A stretch of 64,000 bases of DNA, taken from NCBI GenBank assembly GCA_034509925.1, contig CM067527.1, forward strand, positions 3,128,501 through 3,192,500, given 5' to 3'. This DNA is from Hirudinaria manillensis. Taxonomy: Eukaryota; Annelida; Clitellata; Hirudinida; Hirudinidae. The notes under the pieces were generated by a model. That model had not been told where the DNA came from, searched no databases, and saw only the letters and a program-made list of their open reading frames with translations. The first letter of the stretch is position 1, and every line of letters begins with the position of its first letter. The translations under genes and the position numbers were made by a program. Below, piece by piece: positions 28,415 to 40,522 of this stretch.

Positions 28415-30867
28415 TCACCACCCACTACCTTCATCTTCCTCATCATCAGTTTTGGTCAGAGGAGGAGCCACAAGTTTTTCTGGAGTGTTCACGTGCTCTG
28501 ACCTGCTACTGCTTCTTGAAGTGCTCGAGTCACTGGAACTGTAGTCTCCTGTTGAACTGGATTGCTACATCAAGGAAAGGTTATTAAAAATTCAGAGCCT
28601 TTATAAATTCAATTAAAATGGAACAATAATATGAATATTACTGAATATGAATTAATATATTCATATTATTCCTAATATTCCTCAACAAAGAATCACACTA
28701 AATTAATAAATCGTTAACAGTCATTATGCAACAAATGCCTACAACTAAGCTGCACCTAAAACAAAGACGACGCCAACAATAACAATGACAACAACGACAT
28801 TCAACTTGCACTTACGCTTTCAGATGCACTGCTGCCACGACTTGACTTCCTGTCGACTGAGGTCGACTTCATCAGTTCCAAGTACTTTTCCATCTCCGAC
28901 GCTCTCCTTCCTTTCTCGACTGCTCCGTCACCGATCGACTCCGTCGTTTTTGACTCGGCAAGATCTCCGCTCGGTGGTTCTTGCGTTGATTGCCTTTCAA
29001 TCGGTTGACTGTCGTTCTTTGTCAACATAATTTCATTGTTTTTTGCGGTGTCGCCGTCCGTCGGAGGAGGTGACAGCACGTTGTCGTTTAAGACGACGAC
29101 CTGACGTGGAGATTCCTCATCTCCATGTTCGCATTCGTCCATCTTTGGAGATTCAAATTTCAACTCCTCTAAAGGAGGTGGAGGCATCGTCTCATCGATC
29201 CCCTTCGATTCCACTCTGCCGGAAGCAGGAAACTCGGTGATGGCATTTCTTTCCAACTGCGGAACGTCTCTCGAGGAATTGTTGGAAAAATTCACGGCAT
29301 TCAGGACAGACCCAAAATTCCCGATCGTCGAGCGAGGCGGAGAAGCGAGCACGTCGATGGATCTGTGACGGCCATCACGATCTGAGACACTGGCAGACGG
29401 AAGCGAATGCAGATACGTCGAGGTCCGAAGGTCGTCGTGGAGTACCGAAGGAGGTCGAGTCGTGAAATGCAAGCCTCGTTTTTCAATCTCCTTCAGTGTC
29501 TGCTTTCTCAGGGAGGTCGTCGCAAGTTCGAGGTCGCTCGGGGGAAAACAACCCGCAGCAGAAATCTGATCGTCTGTGTAGTTGTGAAAGAACAGCTTGT
29601 CCATCTCTCTGCGTTTAAGACCGGAAGGCATTTTCGAGGGTCCCGAGAACGTCTTGCCGTAAGCAGAACCAGAAAACGTTTTATCTTTGGAGCCATTTGC
29701 CTTCTCATCAGTGACAGATTGAGATCGTTTGTCATGGACAACCATAAGATGCTGTTGGGAATCTGGTGGAATATCATATCATTGAGTGTACAACATGCTC
29801 CCTTAACTGGTCCATTTGACTAAACACCCAAGCATTATTAACTCAATGCTGATCTTGTCAAGAAATGAATTGTCAAAGGAAAATTATATTTCATCGATTC
29901 AATCTAAGAATAAATTATAAAATTATTATTATTATTATTATTATAATCATCATTGTTATTATTAACAAAGGACTATGACATGAATCAAGTCCACATTTCG
30001 GTTCTTCATCATGTAAACTGACCTCTGCCCTCCTCAGCATGTGAGGTCATGAACTTTGACCCAGACAGGAGTATCCTGTGCATGGAGGAATCCAGTTTCT
30101 AAAGACATCAAAAGAGTTGTACTTTGAAGCAGTTGAAAGATAACACATCCTTGTTTACAATCTTATAACAAATCATCATCATCATCATTATCGTCATAAC
30201 CACCATCATCGTCGTCATCGTCGTCATAACCATCACACCAAACATTGACGTCGTCGTTGTCATCACATTCCTTCATGGGTACCATTGATATAGTAATCAA
30301 TACGATAATCACAAACGTCACCAACCCTGCCGACATCATCATCATCACCATAATAACAATCATCATCAAACCTCAGACTTCATGGAGAGTCTTTCCAGCC
30401 TCCTCCTGGCATCCTTGATGACGTCCTTTCCAGATGTTGATGAAGATGTTGACATGTCATCATCGTCGTCATCATCCTCATCATGATGTCTGCGTTTAGA
30501 CTTTTTCTTGGAAGTCCTAATTATAATGAGAAATACTATCAATAATAGTTTTAATACCATTCTTATACAATGACATAATAATATAACAACTAATCAATAA
30601 TAAACCTATAGTCATTAATCATTATATAATCATTTACATCCTCTAACTTTTTCTTAACGTCGCCATCTCCCGAATCCCCAGTCCCCCTGGCGACTAAACC
30701 TAAAACAAAAAAAAAACAAATTGTAAAACTCTAATGTCAAAAATTGATGCACTATATAACAACAACAACAACAATTATTATTATTATTATTATTTTAATA
30801 ATTACAATATAAGAATTAATTAATTATGCCAACCATCATAGAGGGTCTTTTGGATAATAATAACAGT

Positions 30868-30912
<45 letters not shown>

Positions 30913-31664
30913 CAACTATTTTAATAATTACTTAATTAATTAATTATGCCAACCATCATAGAGGGTCTTTTGCCTAAGGACGAATGAGTTTAATTTTGCT
31001 TGGAGTTCCCTGTTCATGTTCACCTGTTTTCAAGTCATTCACATCATTCAATCAGTTTTTGATGATCAGTCGTCGTAAAATTACAAGCAAATATAAACAT
31101 CGTCAGTTGAATTATAAACAGAATTTTTATTAATTTTTATTTTATTAATAAATGGCCTTAACAATTTCAAATCGTTGACTGCTAATAAAGCAAATGATGA
31201 AGCAAATGGTAAGCAAAAGCATTCCTCCGATGCTCTGATGAAGCTCTGGTGATATCGGACGGAAAATGTAAACAAAACTCGCCTCTCTATCGAGCTGCAT
31301 TCGGAAGGATTGCGACATCCGCTCGTTGGTCTCCTGGACGACGGCGAGACTCTCCCGGAGTCGTTCGTTCTTCTCCTTCAGGCTCCTCAGCTCGAGTTCC
31401 CCTTCGCCGACGGACCGCGACAGCTTCTCCGCGAGTTCTGCATCCGAGGTCAGGTCAGGTCACGAGGGTGCGACTTATTCGTTCGTCCATTCAATAATGG
31501 TTTGCTGTTACTAACCTTGCTTTTCCAATACGCTGTCTTTGAGGACCTTGGACAGATGCCTGAGTGATTGAAAGATAAGAAGGAGGTTAGTTATGGAGGA
31601 TGAACAAATGGAATTGAGGAAATGCAAGAAATTAAAAATAATAATAATAATAGTAATAATAATA

Positions 31665-31730
<66 letters not shown>

Positions 31731-34700
31731 GTAATAATAATAATAGTAATAAGTTTCCGTGGCGACGCGGATCGTGCTGGCACGCAGGACGCTCAAGAGG
31801 GATTAATCGAAATATTTTGCTTCAAACTGCTCTTAATAAAATTTTAATTTTAGCGATTAAGTGTAGTTTTGAAAATCCTATTAGAGGATATAAGTTTCGT
31901 TAAGTTTTGTTCTGCTGCAGAAAATCTGGTGGAACACCAACCAAGTTACTTTATTAATAGTCAAGATATTTAAATTCTAACGTTATAACCTATTAACAAA
32001 CTTGGTCGACTAAGGTTTAATCTAATCTGTGTTGCTCATAACTTTATTTAATAGAAGTTATTTAGATAGTATCTTCAGCTTCGTTTGTAAGGTTCCAGCT
32101 AAAACTAGTCAAGGATAGCCTTAAAAGTTTCAAGCTAAAACAAAAAAATATAATTTACTTAATAAACCATGTTTTGCTTTAATTTTTTTATTTTTTGGGG
32201 GTTTTGTTATTGCCGTAATCGCCATTTTATAAACAAGAACGACCGCCATTGTAACGTAAAATTTCAAATTTTAACGTATTGGCGTTTTGAAGCTGTTTTG
32301 AAATTTTCGATTTGCTAGGCCCATCATTCTCTCGTTATAAATTATGCATTTTAATAAATATAATTCTAATTCTTTATATCTTCAAAAGTTGAATGCTGCC
32401 ATATTAGCCGATCAAAATAAACGTCGCGCGGAAATTCGTAGTGTTGTTTCCTTAAGTTCTTCAAATAGTCACCAGACCGAGACACAGTCTCAAAATGGAC
32501 TATCTGAGGATTACAAGTCGACTGTTAAAGTCAATAATTCGAAGTTAGCGAATTAAAAAGCAACAGTGGACCAAGGAACAGTATGCTGAACTGATGTGGT
32601 GTTTTTTATTATGCGCAAGCTATAAAAATGAAGGAGGAGTTGTCAAAGGAACTTACACGACGTGGAGAAGTAGAATCCCGAGATACACCAGAATATCAAT
32701 AAGGATACTCTAGCAAACACCAGAAGATGGATTATTAACACAAAGAAATTCAATGACAAGGAACTCCAAGGCATTAAAAATCGTGCATGTCAGAACGCAG
32801 AGAGGCATCTATCAGAAACACAAACTGAAATTGTAATTGAATCGATAAGTGCGGGAAAGTTTTCAGTCTCCACAGAAAGCACATGACTCTCTGACCATTC
32901 AGTACCCCCACGATCCAGCTACAAATATTACTGAATTAGAACAACAAAATTAAAAGTAGATTGCTTGAAAATAAACACTTGGATTTCAATAATAGACCAA
33001 AGGCTTAACAAAGTAAGAATATGCAAGGATACCTTAGAAAAGATAAAGGCAACTAATGAGATCTTATCCAAAATGATAAGTGGTAGGCAACTAATATAAG
33101 CGAAATTAATGATTAATCTATTGCTCAGCCAGTGTCATAGCTGGAGTGCAGAAACCACGAGATGGCCCCGTCGGAAGGAAAGAACCTGCATGGAAAGTAC
33201 GGATCATCAATAAAGTAGAACAGTACAGGAAGGATTTATCAATTATAAGTGAAATAAAAAAGGGGTGTGGCAACAAAGAGGGTTCACAATAAGGCTAAAC
33301 ACCTCTTCAAAGACGAAAGTAAGTCCCTAGAAGAGAAGGAGCAAGACATTAAGATGAAATTGCAGGCTACTGCCCAAAGGTTAAAGAGATACTGTAAAAG
33401 CAAATGATGGGTACCATCAAAATAAGCTTTTCCAGGAGGATGCAAAGAAGTTTTACCGTCATTTATGTAAACGAAACGAAGCAATAGTGACCCACCCTCT
33501 GCAGAGAAAATTGAAGAATTTTGGAGAGGAATTCTTGAGAATGAAATTGTGCACAACAATGAAGCTGCTTGGGTAAGGAGATGAGGAAATTGCATTTAGG
33601 AATGTGGTTACAGAAGAATGGAAAAGAATTTACAATAAGTGAAATTCAGGAAGTTATTAAAAAATCTTCAAATTGGAAATCCCCAGGCCCCTGACAATAT
33701 ACAAAATTTCTGGATTAAACGTTTTACCTCTCTCCATAGTATACTTACAATAGCTTTTAATGATTTGATTAATAACCCAGAAAAAATATACCATCCTGGC
33801 TAACCTCCGGTATAACTTTTCTCCTCTCAAAAGGTGCAAACCAAAACAATCCCAAAAATTACCGACCTATAACCTGTCTTCCCACCTTATATAAATTGCT
33901 GACCTCTGCAATATCAAACCGGCTATACACACACCTGATAAGAATAACATTCCTTCCTATAGAACAGAAAGGCTGTCAACGAGGGTCAAGAGGTTGTAGA
34001 GACCAGTTGCTTATAAACAAGATGATTGTAAGTACTGCCAAAAGAATGAAGAGGAATTTAGCAATGGCATGGATTTGATTATAAGAAGGCATTCCGATAG
34101 TGTCCCTCATTCTTGGATTTTTGGCGTCAATGAAGATGTATGGAGTCCCTGCTAGAATCACCGGTTTCATGGAATGCTCGATGAAAGAATGGAAAACCGA
34201 ACTTATGCTGTGTCATCAGTTAGGTTGCATAAAAACCAATAGAATAAGCATTAAGAGAGGAATCTTCCAAGGTGACTCTCTCTCTCACCCCTCCTTTTTC
34301 TGTTTGGCTTTAGTAACCCTATCAAATATGCTAAATAAATTAAAATTAGGATATGAAATAGAAACCAAAAGAACAAATATCCCATTTACTTTACATGATG
34401 ATCTAAAATATTTACTAAAACAGAAACCCAACTTAAACAAGGCCCTAACCACAGTCAAAACGTTTACTGATGACATTTGCATGGAGTTCGGTTTAGACAA
34501 GTGTGCCGTAGCTATAATGAAGAGAGGCAAGCAGATCAAAAGCCGAAACATGCCATTTGACGATCACAATTCAATTCAGAGTCTTAAACGAAGAGGAGGC
34601 GTACAAATATCTTGGAATCGATGAGAATGGTGACATTAAACATCCTGAAATGAAGGAGAAAATAGCCAGAGAGTATTACCGTCGGGTGCGTCTCATTCTC

Positions 34701-37700
34701 AAGTCAGAGTTAAATTCCAAGAACAAGTTAATCGGCAAATTAATGCTTTGGCAATTCAGTGCTCACCTATAGCTTTTGGCATATTGATTGGAGAAAAGTC
34801 TGAAATCGACAAAATGGATCGCAAGACACGAAAGTTTGCTGACGATGCATGGACTTCATCACCCAAAAGGAGATGTCAGTCGACTCTACATTAAAAAAGA
34901 CGCAATGGAGGCCGGGGACTTATCCAACTGATGTCTGCCTACAGCTGTTCCATGGTTAACTTGAGTGATTATATTGAACAGGGCAAAGACAGGCTTCTGT
35001 AGTCTTGTCAAAAAGCATGAAGCAGGGAAGGCAAAATATTCTCTCCTTAAGGAAGCAAAGACAATTAAAAATAAATATCTGTCTTTGCCCACTGTTCAAA
35101 CATCTGTGAAAGAAATGTTAAAGGACAACATGGAGAAGGAGAGAATAAATGAATTGAGGGAAAAGCCCATGCATGGACAATTCTTTTGTAACTTAGAAAA
35201 GAATTGGGTGGACAAAGAAGCAAGCTGTGCTTGGTTTAAGAAGCGCTGGGCTCAAAGGCGAAACTGAAAGTTTTAATCATGGCAGCTCAAGACCAGACAC
35301 TAAACACACGTTACCATCAACGCATGATATTGAAGCAGAAGATAGATGGCAATTGCAGGATCTGTGGCAAGGCCCAAGAAACGATAAGCCACATAACGTC
35401 GGGGTGCACTGTGTTAGCAGCAACTGAATATTTGCACCGACATAATAAGGTGGCCAGTTACATCCACTGGGTTGTATGCCGTGAGCTAGGATGGGAAGTT
35501 CCAAAGAAATGGTACGAGCACACGCCCCAAAGTGTGACGAACATAAAAGATTACACCATTCTATGGGACTATGCAATTATCACGGACAGGAAAATATTGG
35601 CCAACAGACCTGACATTGTCATCCATGACAGGAGATCCAAGTCTTGCCTGCTAATCGATGTTTCAGTCCCGGATGATAAGAACATCGCGCTCAAAGAAGC
35701 TGAAAAAATTAGCAAATACAAGGACCTGGAGATTGAAATCAACCGGATGTGGAAAGTGAAGTCTAAAGTCGTTCCGGTAATTGTAGGAGCGCTCGGAACG
35801 CTAAGAAAAGACTTTACAAAGTATGTAGAGTTGATACCAGGACGACCAAAGACTTCGGAGATTCAGAAGATCTCCTTACTGGGCACTGCCCACATTCTTC
35901 GGAAAGTTCTTGGATGAATTGCTGAGAGCACTGGTAGTGCTCAGCATTCATTCATCACCGGCTGTGAGACCGAGAAGAAGCAGGAAAAATGTGTATAGTA
36001 ATAATAATAATAATAATATGAATTTGTTTAAACGAACCCCTTGGTTTCAATCAATTCCTGTTTCAATGCATTTGTCTCATCGCAAGACTTCTTCAGCTTC
36101 AACATCTTCACATCAATGTTATTAATAGTATGGTTAATAGTTTAAGAAACTATTTTTAACTCGATAACATATAAGAATAAATAATTTAAATTACAATAAC
36201 GAAAATAAACGAAATATATAAAAACAAATAAATAAAAAATAAAAGCTTGTAATATAACAAAATAATGTTAATCTTAACAATTATGCAGCTAACATCTTGC
36301 TGATTGCGTTCATGAATCATCTGATACTCTTGCAAGCTTGTCCTTAGATCCTTAATTTCCTCCTGTCGACAAAGCATTCATATTATTAATTACTAATACA
36401 TTATTGATCAGCATCATTAATAAACATCTCCAAGCATGCATATTCATGAGCCTCAATTTTATGATATTTTCACTTCTGTTGAACACAATTTATAACTTAA
36501 ACTCTTGAAATCATGAAAGGAAATAATAAAATTATATTCAAATTCATGTGATAAATGCTACCACAACAATACAACAGTTGGCAACAATAGTAATGATATC
36601 ATCATCATCATCATCATCATCAACAGCAGCAACAACCGACCTCAGCCTTCATTAAGAGTTCATTCCTGGCATGGACGTCTCTCTGCAGTGTCTCGAGTGC
36701 AGTCCTTTGTGCCTGGAAATCCTTTTCCTTTCCTGGTTGATGAACGAATTGGAGTTTTAAGAACCTTTGTTTAAGAATCGACCGAAGTGCAAACGTTGCA
36801 TTGTTAATAATTTATGTTAAGTTCCATTCATTAAACAGTTTAAGTGCATTGGCATATGTATTATAGTGTATTATATTGTATTATAGTGTATTGTATTGTA
36901 TTATAGTGTATTATATTGTATTATAGTGTATTATATGTATTATAGTGTATTATATTGTATTATATTGTATTATAGTGTATTATATTGTATTATAGTGTAT
37001 TATATTGTATTATAGTGTATTATATTGTATTATAGTGTATTATAGTGTATTATATGTATTATAGTGTATTATAGTGTATTATATTGTATTATAGTCATAA
37101 TTAAGTCATAAATATTATCATATTATATTAGCCATAATATAATATGCATGGTAATACATTATATTCATTCTCACCATCCATGGATTCCTCTCTGATATGA
37201 ACAGCATTGAGCCTCTCCTGATAATCTTTCTCAATCTCAATCTTGAATCTGTGTTTTTAACATTTATTTATTTATTTCCAGTAATTATTCGAACGTAGTT
37301 TTAATCAGGGTCTGTCCACGACTGACTTATAAATATTTCATAATGAAGTTGTTGTGACGTTACCTGCTAATTAGTGATGTCACAAATTAATAATCAATAA
37401 ATAATCAATCGATAAAGAAACCGACATCATTTTATCATCATCACTTCTGAAATTGTTGTTGTAATTGTTGACATCATTGTCTCCAACACCACCACATCAT
37501 TATCATCACAATTAACGTGATAACAGATACAATCATCATGATGATCGGAATAGTCATCACCACCACTACCACTATCATTATCATCACCGCCACCACCACT
37601 ACCATCATCACCACCATTGTTACCTCTGAATCTCTGACCACACCCTGCTATCCACTGCTTTCTTGGCCTCCTCCACTTCATCCTCTCTTCTTTTCATCAT

Positions 37701-40522
37701 CTCCTCGAAGCTGGAGAACTTATCACCCATCAGTTTCTTATCCCTGTTGATTGATGCCCTCGTCGTCATAGTCACCGTCGCACTCCATCATCATCATCAT
37801 CATCATCCCCATGAACTTTTTATTATCATAGTTATAATAATAATAATAATAGTAATAATAATAATAATAGTCAACATCATCATCAACCACCTCTGAACCT
37901 CTTCTTCTTTCCTTTTCACCAGTTCCTCTCTATCTTTTAACCTATTGATCTCTTCCAGCAAGGACTGCCTCTGTCTGAACGACTCCTTCTCCAGGGTCTG
38001 GAATATCATCATCATTATCATCATCCTCATACTCACCACACTTCTATAATGGCTTTCACATGATTAGTATGACTGTCACACTGTCATCATCATCACCACC
38101 ATTATCATCATCATCATCATCATTATTACACTGAACACTTACTGTTTCCTTCTCCTTGGCAGAGACATTAAGGTTTTCTTCCCTCCTGATGACTGATTGC
38201 AATCTTTCTTGGTAGATCCTGTCCAGCTTTTGATCATCATCATTGTCATCATCATCACCATCACCATCAAGATTGAGAAAATACAATGATTTCACCAATC
38301 ACAGCATGATCGAGGGTCATCACCATCACCACCATCGTTACCACCACCATCATCATCATCACCTCCTGTTTGTACTTTTCCACCTCCTTCCTGGCCCTTT
38401 CCCTCTCCTCGCGACGGACGACTGAAAGTTCCTTCTTCTTGAACCTCGAGAACTGAAAACGTTGGAAACTCAATCATCGGAGGAGAGGATTTAATTGAAT
38501 TTAAAATAATTTAATTGAATTTAAATAGCATGAATAATAAATGAAAATGAATCTGACGAGCGATAATTTTTCCAGAGTCGGTGGACGGACGGACGAGGTC
38601 CGAGAAGGCGCAGCTGACGAAGCAATCAAAACAAAACTTTCCGATGATAAAAAAATAAAAGATGGCGGCATCGTTTATCTGCCACGTCGGGGCAGCATCG
38701 TCATCATCATAGCCATAAAGAGATGACTGATAAACAAAGGTGACGTCAATTGTTGATTATGTCGCGATAACATTATCATCGTCATCATAAACAGATGACT
38801 AACTGGTCAACTGATCAAATATAAATAAATAATAATAACAACAATAATAATAATAATAATTATAATAATGACAGAAAGCTACCTGAAGTTCCAAGTCACT
38901 GTTCATCTTCTCCTCCATCGCCTTCTTCAGGACGTCCAACTTTTCCGTTCCGATCTTTCCGTCCCCGCCTTCGAGTCTCCGATAGAAGGATTCGACCCGG
39001 AGCAGCTTGGCCTCTGACGGACGGAAGGCGTCGAGCAAACGGGAGAAGGGACGAATCCGAGAGCGGAGCGTTTTTGTTTAACTCGATTAATTATTCGGCA
39101 GCGGCGAATTCTAAAATTTAATTTGCGCAAGAATTTCTGCCCGCAGAGTGCAACGCGGCCCTCGGTAATCATTTTGGAGGAAGATTTCAGAGTAAAACGA
39201 AAATATCTTCTATTACTTTCATGCCACGTAAACAACCGCTTAATATTAAAATTCAAACAATTTATGAATTTATAATGAAGCGGCTCGTGGCGAGGTAAAC
39301 GATGAATAAATTAATAAATTAAACGTTTATGGTAACGAAACCCCTCACCCAAGGAAAAGTGCGACTCGTCAGTTTGAGTTTCGACCTGCGAAGGAATGCT
39401 TCTCTTCCCAACGTGTCGTTCCATCAGTTCCTGCAGAGGTCCTGCATGACTCTCTGTTATGAATTCCAATTTAAACAATTTTTATTTTGATGCGTTTTGT
39501 GTGTCATTTGAAAGAATTAAATGAAAGAAATAAAAACAAATAAAAATAAATAAAAAATCTGATGGTCTTTATTAATTCTCCTCGACTGCTTAACATGAAT
39601 AAGCAATGATTCATATAACAAGTGTTAAACCTTCTTCAGACCAATTCATAGATTAGAAGAAAGACTTGTTAATGAGTTACTTGTTGTGAGTTGCAACACT
39701 GACATTCAAAAATAGGTTTTGTTGATGCGTACCACATTTTAAAAGATATCAAGTGATGACAACAGTTGGATAAATTACATAAAGCTACAACTTTGATCTC
39801 ACTTTGGTTTTCTCCATTCAGTTCAAGTGATATGTTGAGTACTTGTAAGATGTCTTTGACTGACAGTAGCTGATAAATTTAAAATCTAATTAAATGCAAT
39901 TAGCTTCATAATATCAATAAGAATACGAGGCCATTCATTTGGACAAGTCATTTGCCAATTAATTTTTAATAAACAAAAGTTGGATAAGGTAATTCATTCA
40001 TACAAAACTTAATAATGTCCATTTGGTCTTACGATAACCTATGTTAATAGGTTGCTGTAAATTTGTATTACGATGAACAGTTTCATCTTCTTAGCAGCCT
40101 TACTTACATTTTTTTGGTCCATTCCACTCTCAGGCATAAATATGGATAATGTATAGTCATAATTGTTAGCAATGAGATGATGAGCCACCAAACTGTCCAC
40201 AGCTCTCTGGATCAAAGTGGATCCCCTTTTTGTTTTGATTCTTCCCATAAAAATCTGGCTGCCTCCATCCCTGCTGAGTTCAGCTATGAGTTTCGTTCTG
40301 ATCCTGCTCTGAAATTTTTGAATCATTTTATAATAATTCTAGGAAACTATTAATTTAATATTATACGTTTCACTTTACGTATTCTTTACCACTTAAAATA
40401 AATAAGCGAGCAAAAAGTATATCGCGAACTTTTAATAAATCAACGAATCCGTGATTCTTCAAATCCTCGCATAGGCGTACACGAAATTCGTCTGCGTTCA
40501 ATCCGACATCTTCAGAGTTCAT
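28415..40522 (-). CDS. OFD1: OFD1 centriole/centriolar satellite protein
   Basis: OFD1 acts at distal centrioles and satellites and is needed for ciliogenesis. Minus-strand exons: 40430-40522, 40108-40308, 39803-39869, 39349-39441, 38883-39013, 38363-38452, 38143-38226, 37891-37997, 37624-37743, 37175-37248, 36641-36732, 36294-36362, 36034-36105, 31516-31559, 31283-31437, 30954-31023, 30638-30699, 30372-30506, 28816-29751, 28415-28564; about 948 aa recovered, against 1012 in human. The N-terminus matches the LisH region: DEFRVRLCEDLKNHGFVDLL, then SLVAHHLIANNYDYTLSIF and PESGM. Next come VETQT and hundreds of residues of coiled coil. Near the C-terminus is a conserved EKYLELM segment, and the end is DEEDEGSGW then TGA, like the vertebrate DDSW end. 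Phases do not join between 36034 and 31559 (phase 0 out, phase 2 in), so at least one exon is missed or lost there. The donor at 31282-31281 is GC rather than GT. The acceptors at 38227, 30507 and 36106 are weak. Confidence 0.93.
30815..30852. repeat. Direct repeat copy 1 (duplicated OFD1 exon edge)
   Basis: About 38 bases identical to 30935-30972, exactly 120 bases apart, with an AAT/ATA array between. The downstream copy contains the real 3' end and donor of OFD1 exon 30954-31023; this copy carries the same exon end and donor in intronic sequence. Confidence 0.9.
30935..30972. repeat. Direct repeat copy 2 (overlaps OFD1 exon donor)
   Basis: Partner of the repeat at 30815-30852. It spans the splice donor of the OFD1 exon ending at 30954 (minus strand). 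Confidence 0.9.
31636..31751. repeat. (AAT)n microsatellite in OFD1 intron
   Basis: Long AAT/AGT array with a perfect central block of about 20 units. Shorter AAT arrays occur at 30870-30911 and 37832-37870. Confidence 0.95.
33640..34770 (+). pseudogene. Reverse transcriptase domain of the LINE, broken
   Basis: Recognisable RT motifs are spread over different frames with in-frame stops (for example after SNWKSPGP near 33690, and before the 34100 frame). The catalytic YxDD box appears as LHDD, so it has lost the tyrosine. The later KYLGIDENGDIKHPEM segment near 34600, typical of the RT thumb, is displaced by one frame. Not expected to be active. Confidence 0.88.
35279..35917 (+). CDS. LINE C-terminal zinc-knuckle and restriction-like endonuclease domain
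   Basis: An uninterrupted 212-codon frame from the ATG starting MAAQDQTLNTRY to a TGA, the C-terminal part of the retrotransposon protein. The CCHC knuckle lies near residues 27-44, and the PD-x-D/E-type nuclease core near residues 110-135 (RPDIVI, then LIDVSVPDD). In the intact family this domain nicks target DNA for target-primed reverse transcription. Upstream it is cut off from the RT part by frameshifts near 35230-35270. Codon use does not suggest selection beyond the element, and its promoter is unknown, so it is most likely a relic. Confidence 0.8.
   Translation: MAAQDQTLNTRYHQRMILKQKIDGNCRICGKAQETISHITSGCTVLAATEYLHRHNKVASYIHWVVCRELGWEVPKKWYEHTPQSVTNIKDYTILWDYAIITDRKILANRPDIVIHDRRSKSCLLIDVSVPDDKNIALKEAEKISKYKDLEIEINRMWKVKSKVVPVIVGALGTLRKDFTKYVELIPGRPKTSEIQKISLLGTAHILRKVLG
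36844..37095. repeat. 10-bp minisatellite TATTATAGTG/TATTATATTG
   Basis: About 25 tandem decamers of two alternating variants (TATTATAGTG and TATTATATTG, with a few 9-bp units) in an OFD1 intron. Confidence 0.93.

Larger units (their letters stand above)
32344..36021 (+). mobile_element. Degraded non-LTR retrotransposon with restriction-like endonuclease
   Basis: Antisense to OFD1, inside its intron. Order on the plus strand: N-terminal fragment with a WTKEQYAELMWCF stretch near 32570; reverse transcriptase pieces from about 33640 to 34770, including NPKNYRPITCLPTLYKLL, GIFQGDSLS and MEFGLDKCA; a thumb/linker stretch; then a CCHC knuckle (C-x2-C-x8-H-x4-C near 35357-35408) and a PD...D nuclease signature (RPDIVI then LLIDVSVPDD). 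This order is that of LINEs with a C-terminal restriction-like endonuclease (R2/R4/NeSL/Hero-type). Stops and frameshifts break the RT part; the left end is not sharp. The 3' end is a (TAA)n tail at about 35998-36018. I see no target-site duplication. Confidence 0.92.

Noticed and set aside
36844-37095. CRISPR-like array
   Set aside because: The repeats are contiguous decamers without spacers, inside an intron of a eukaryotic gene.
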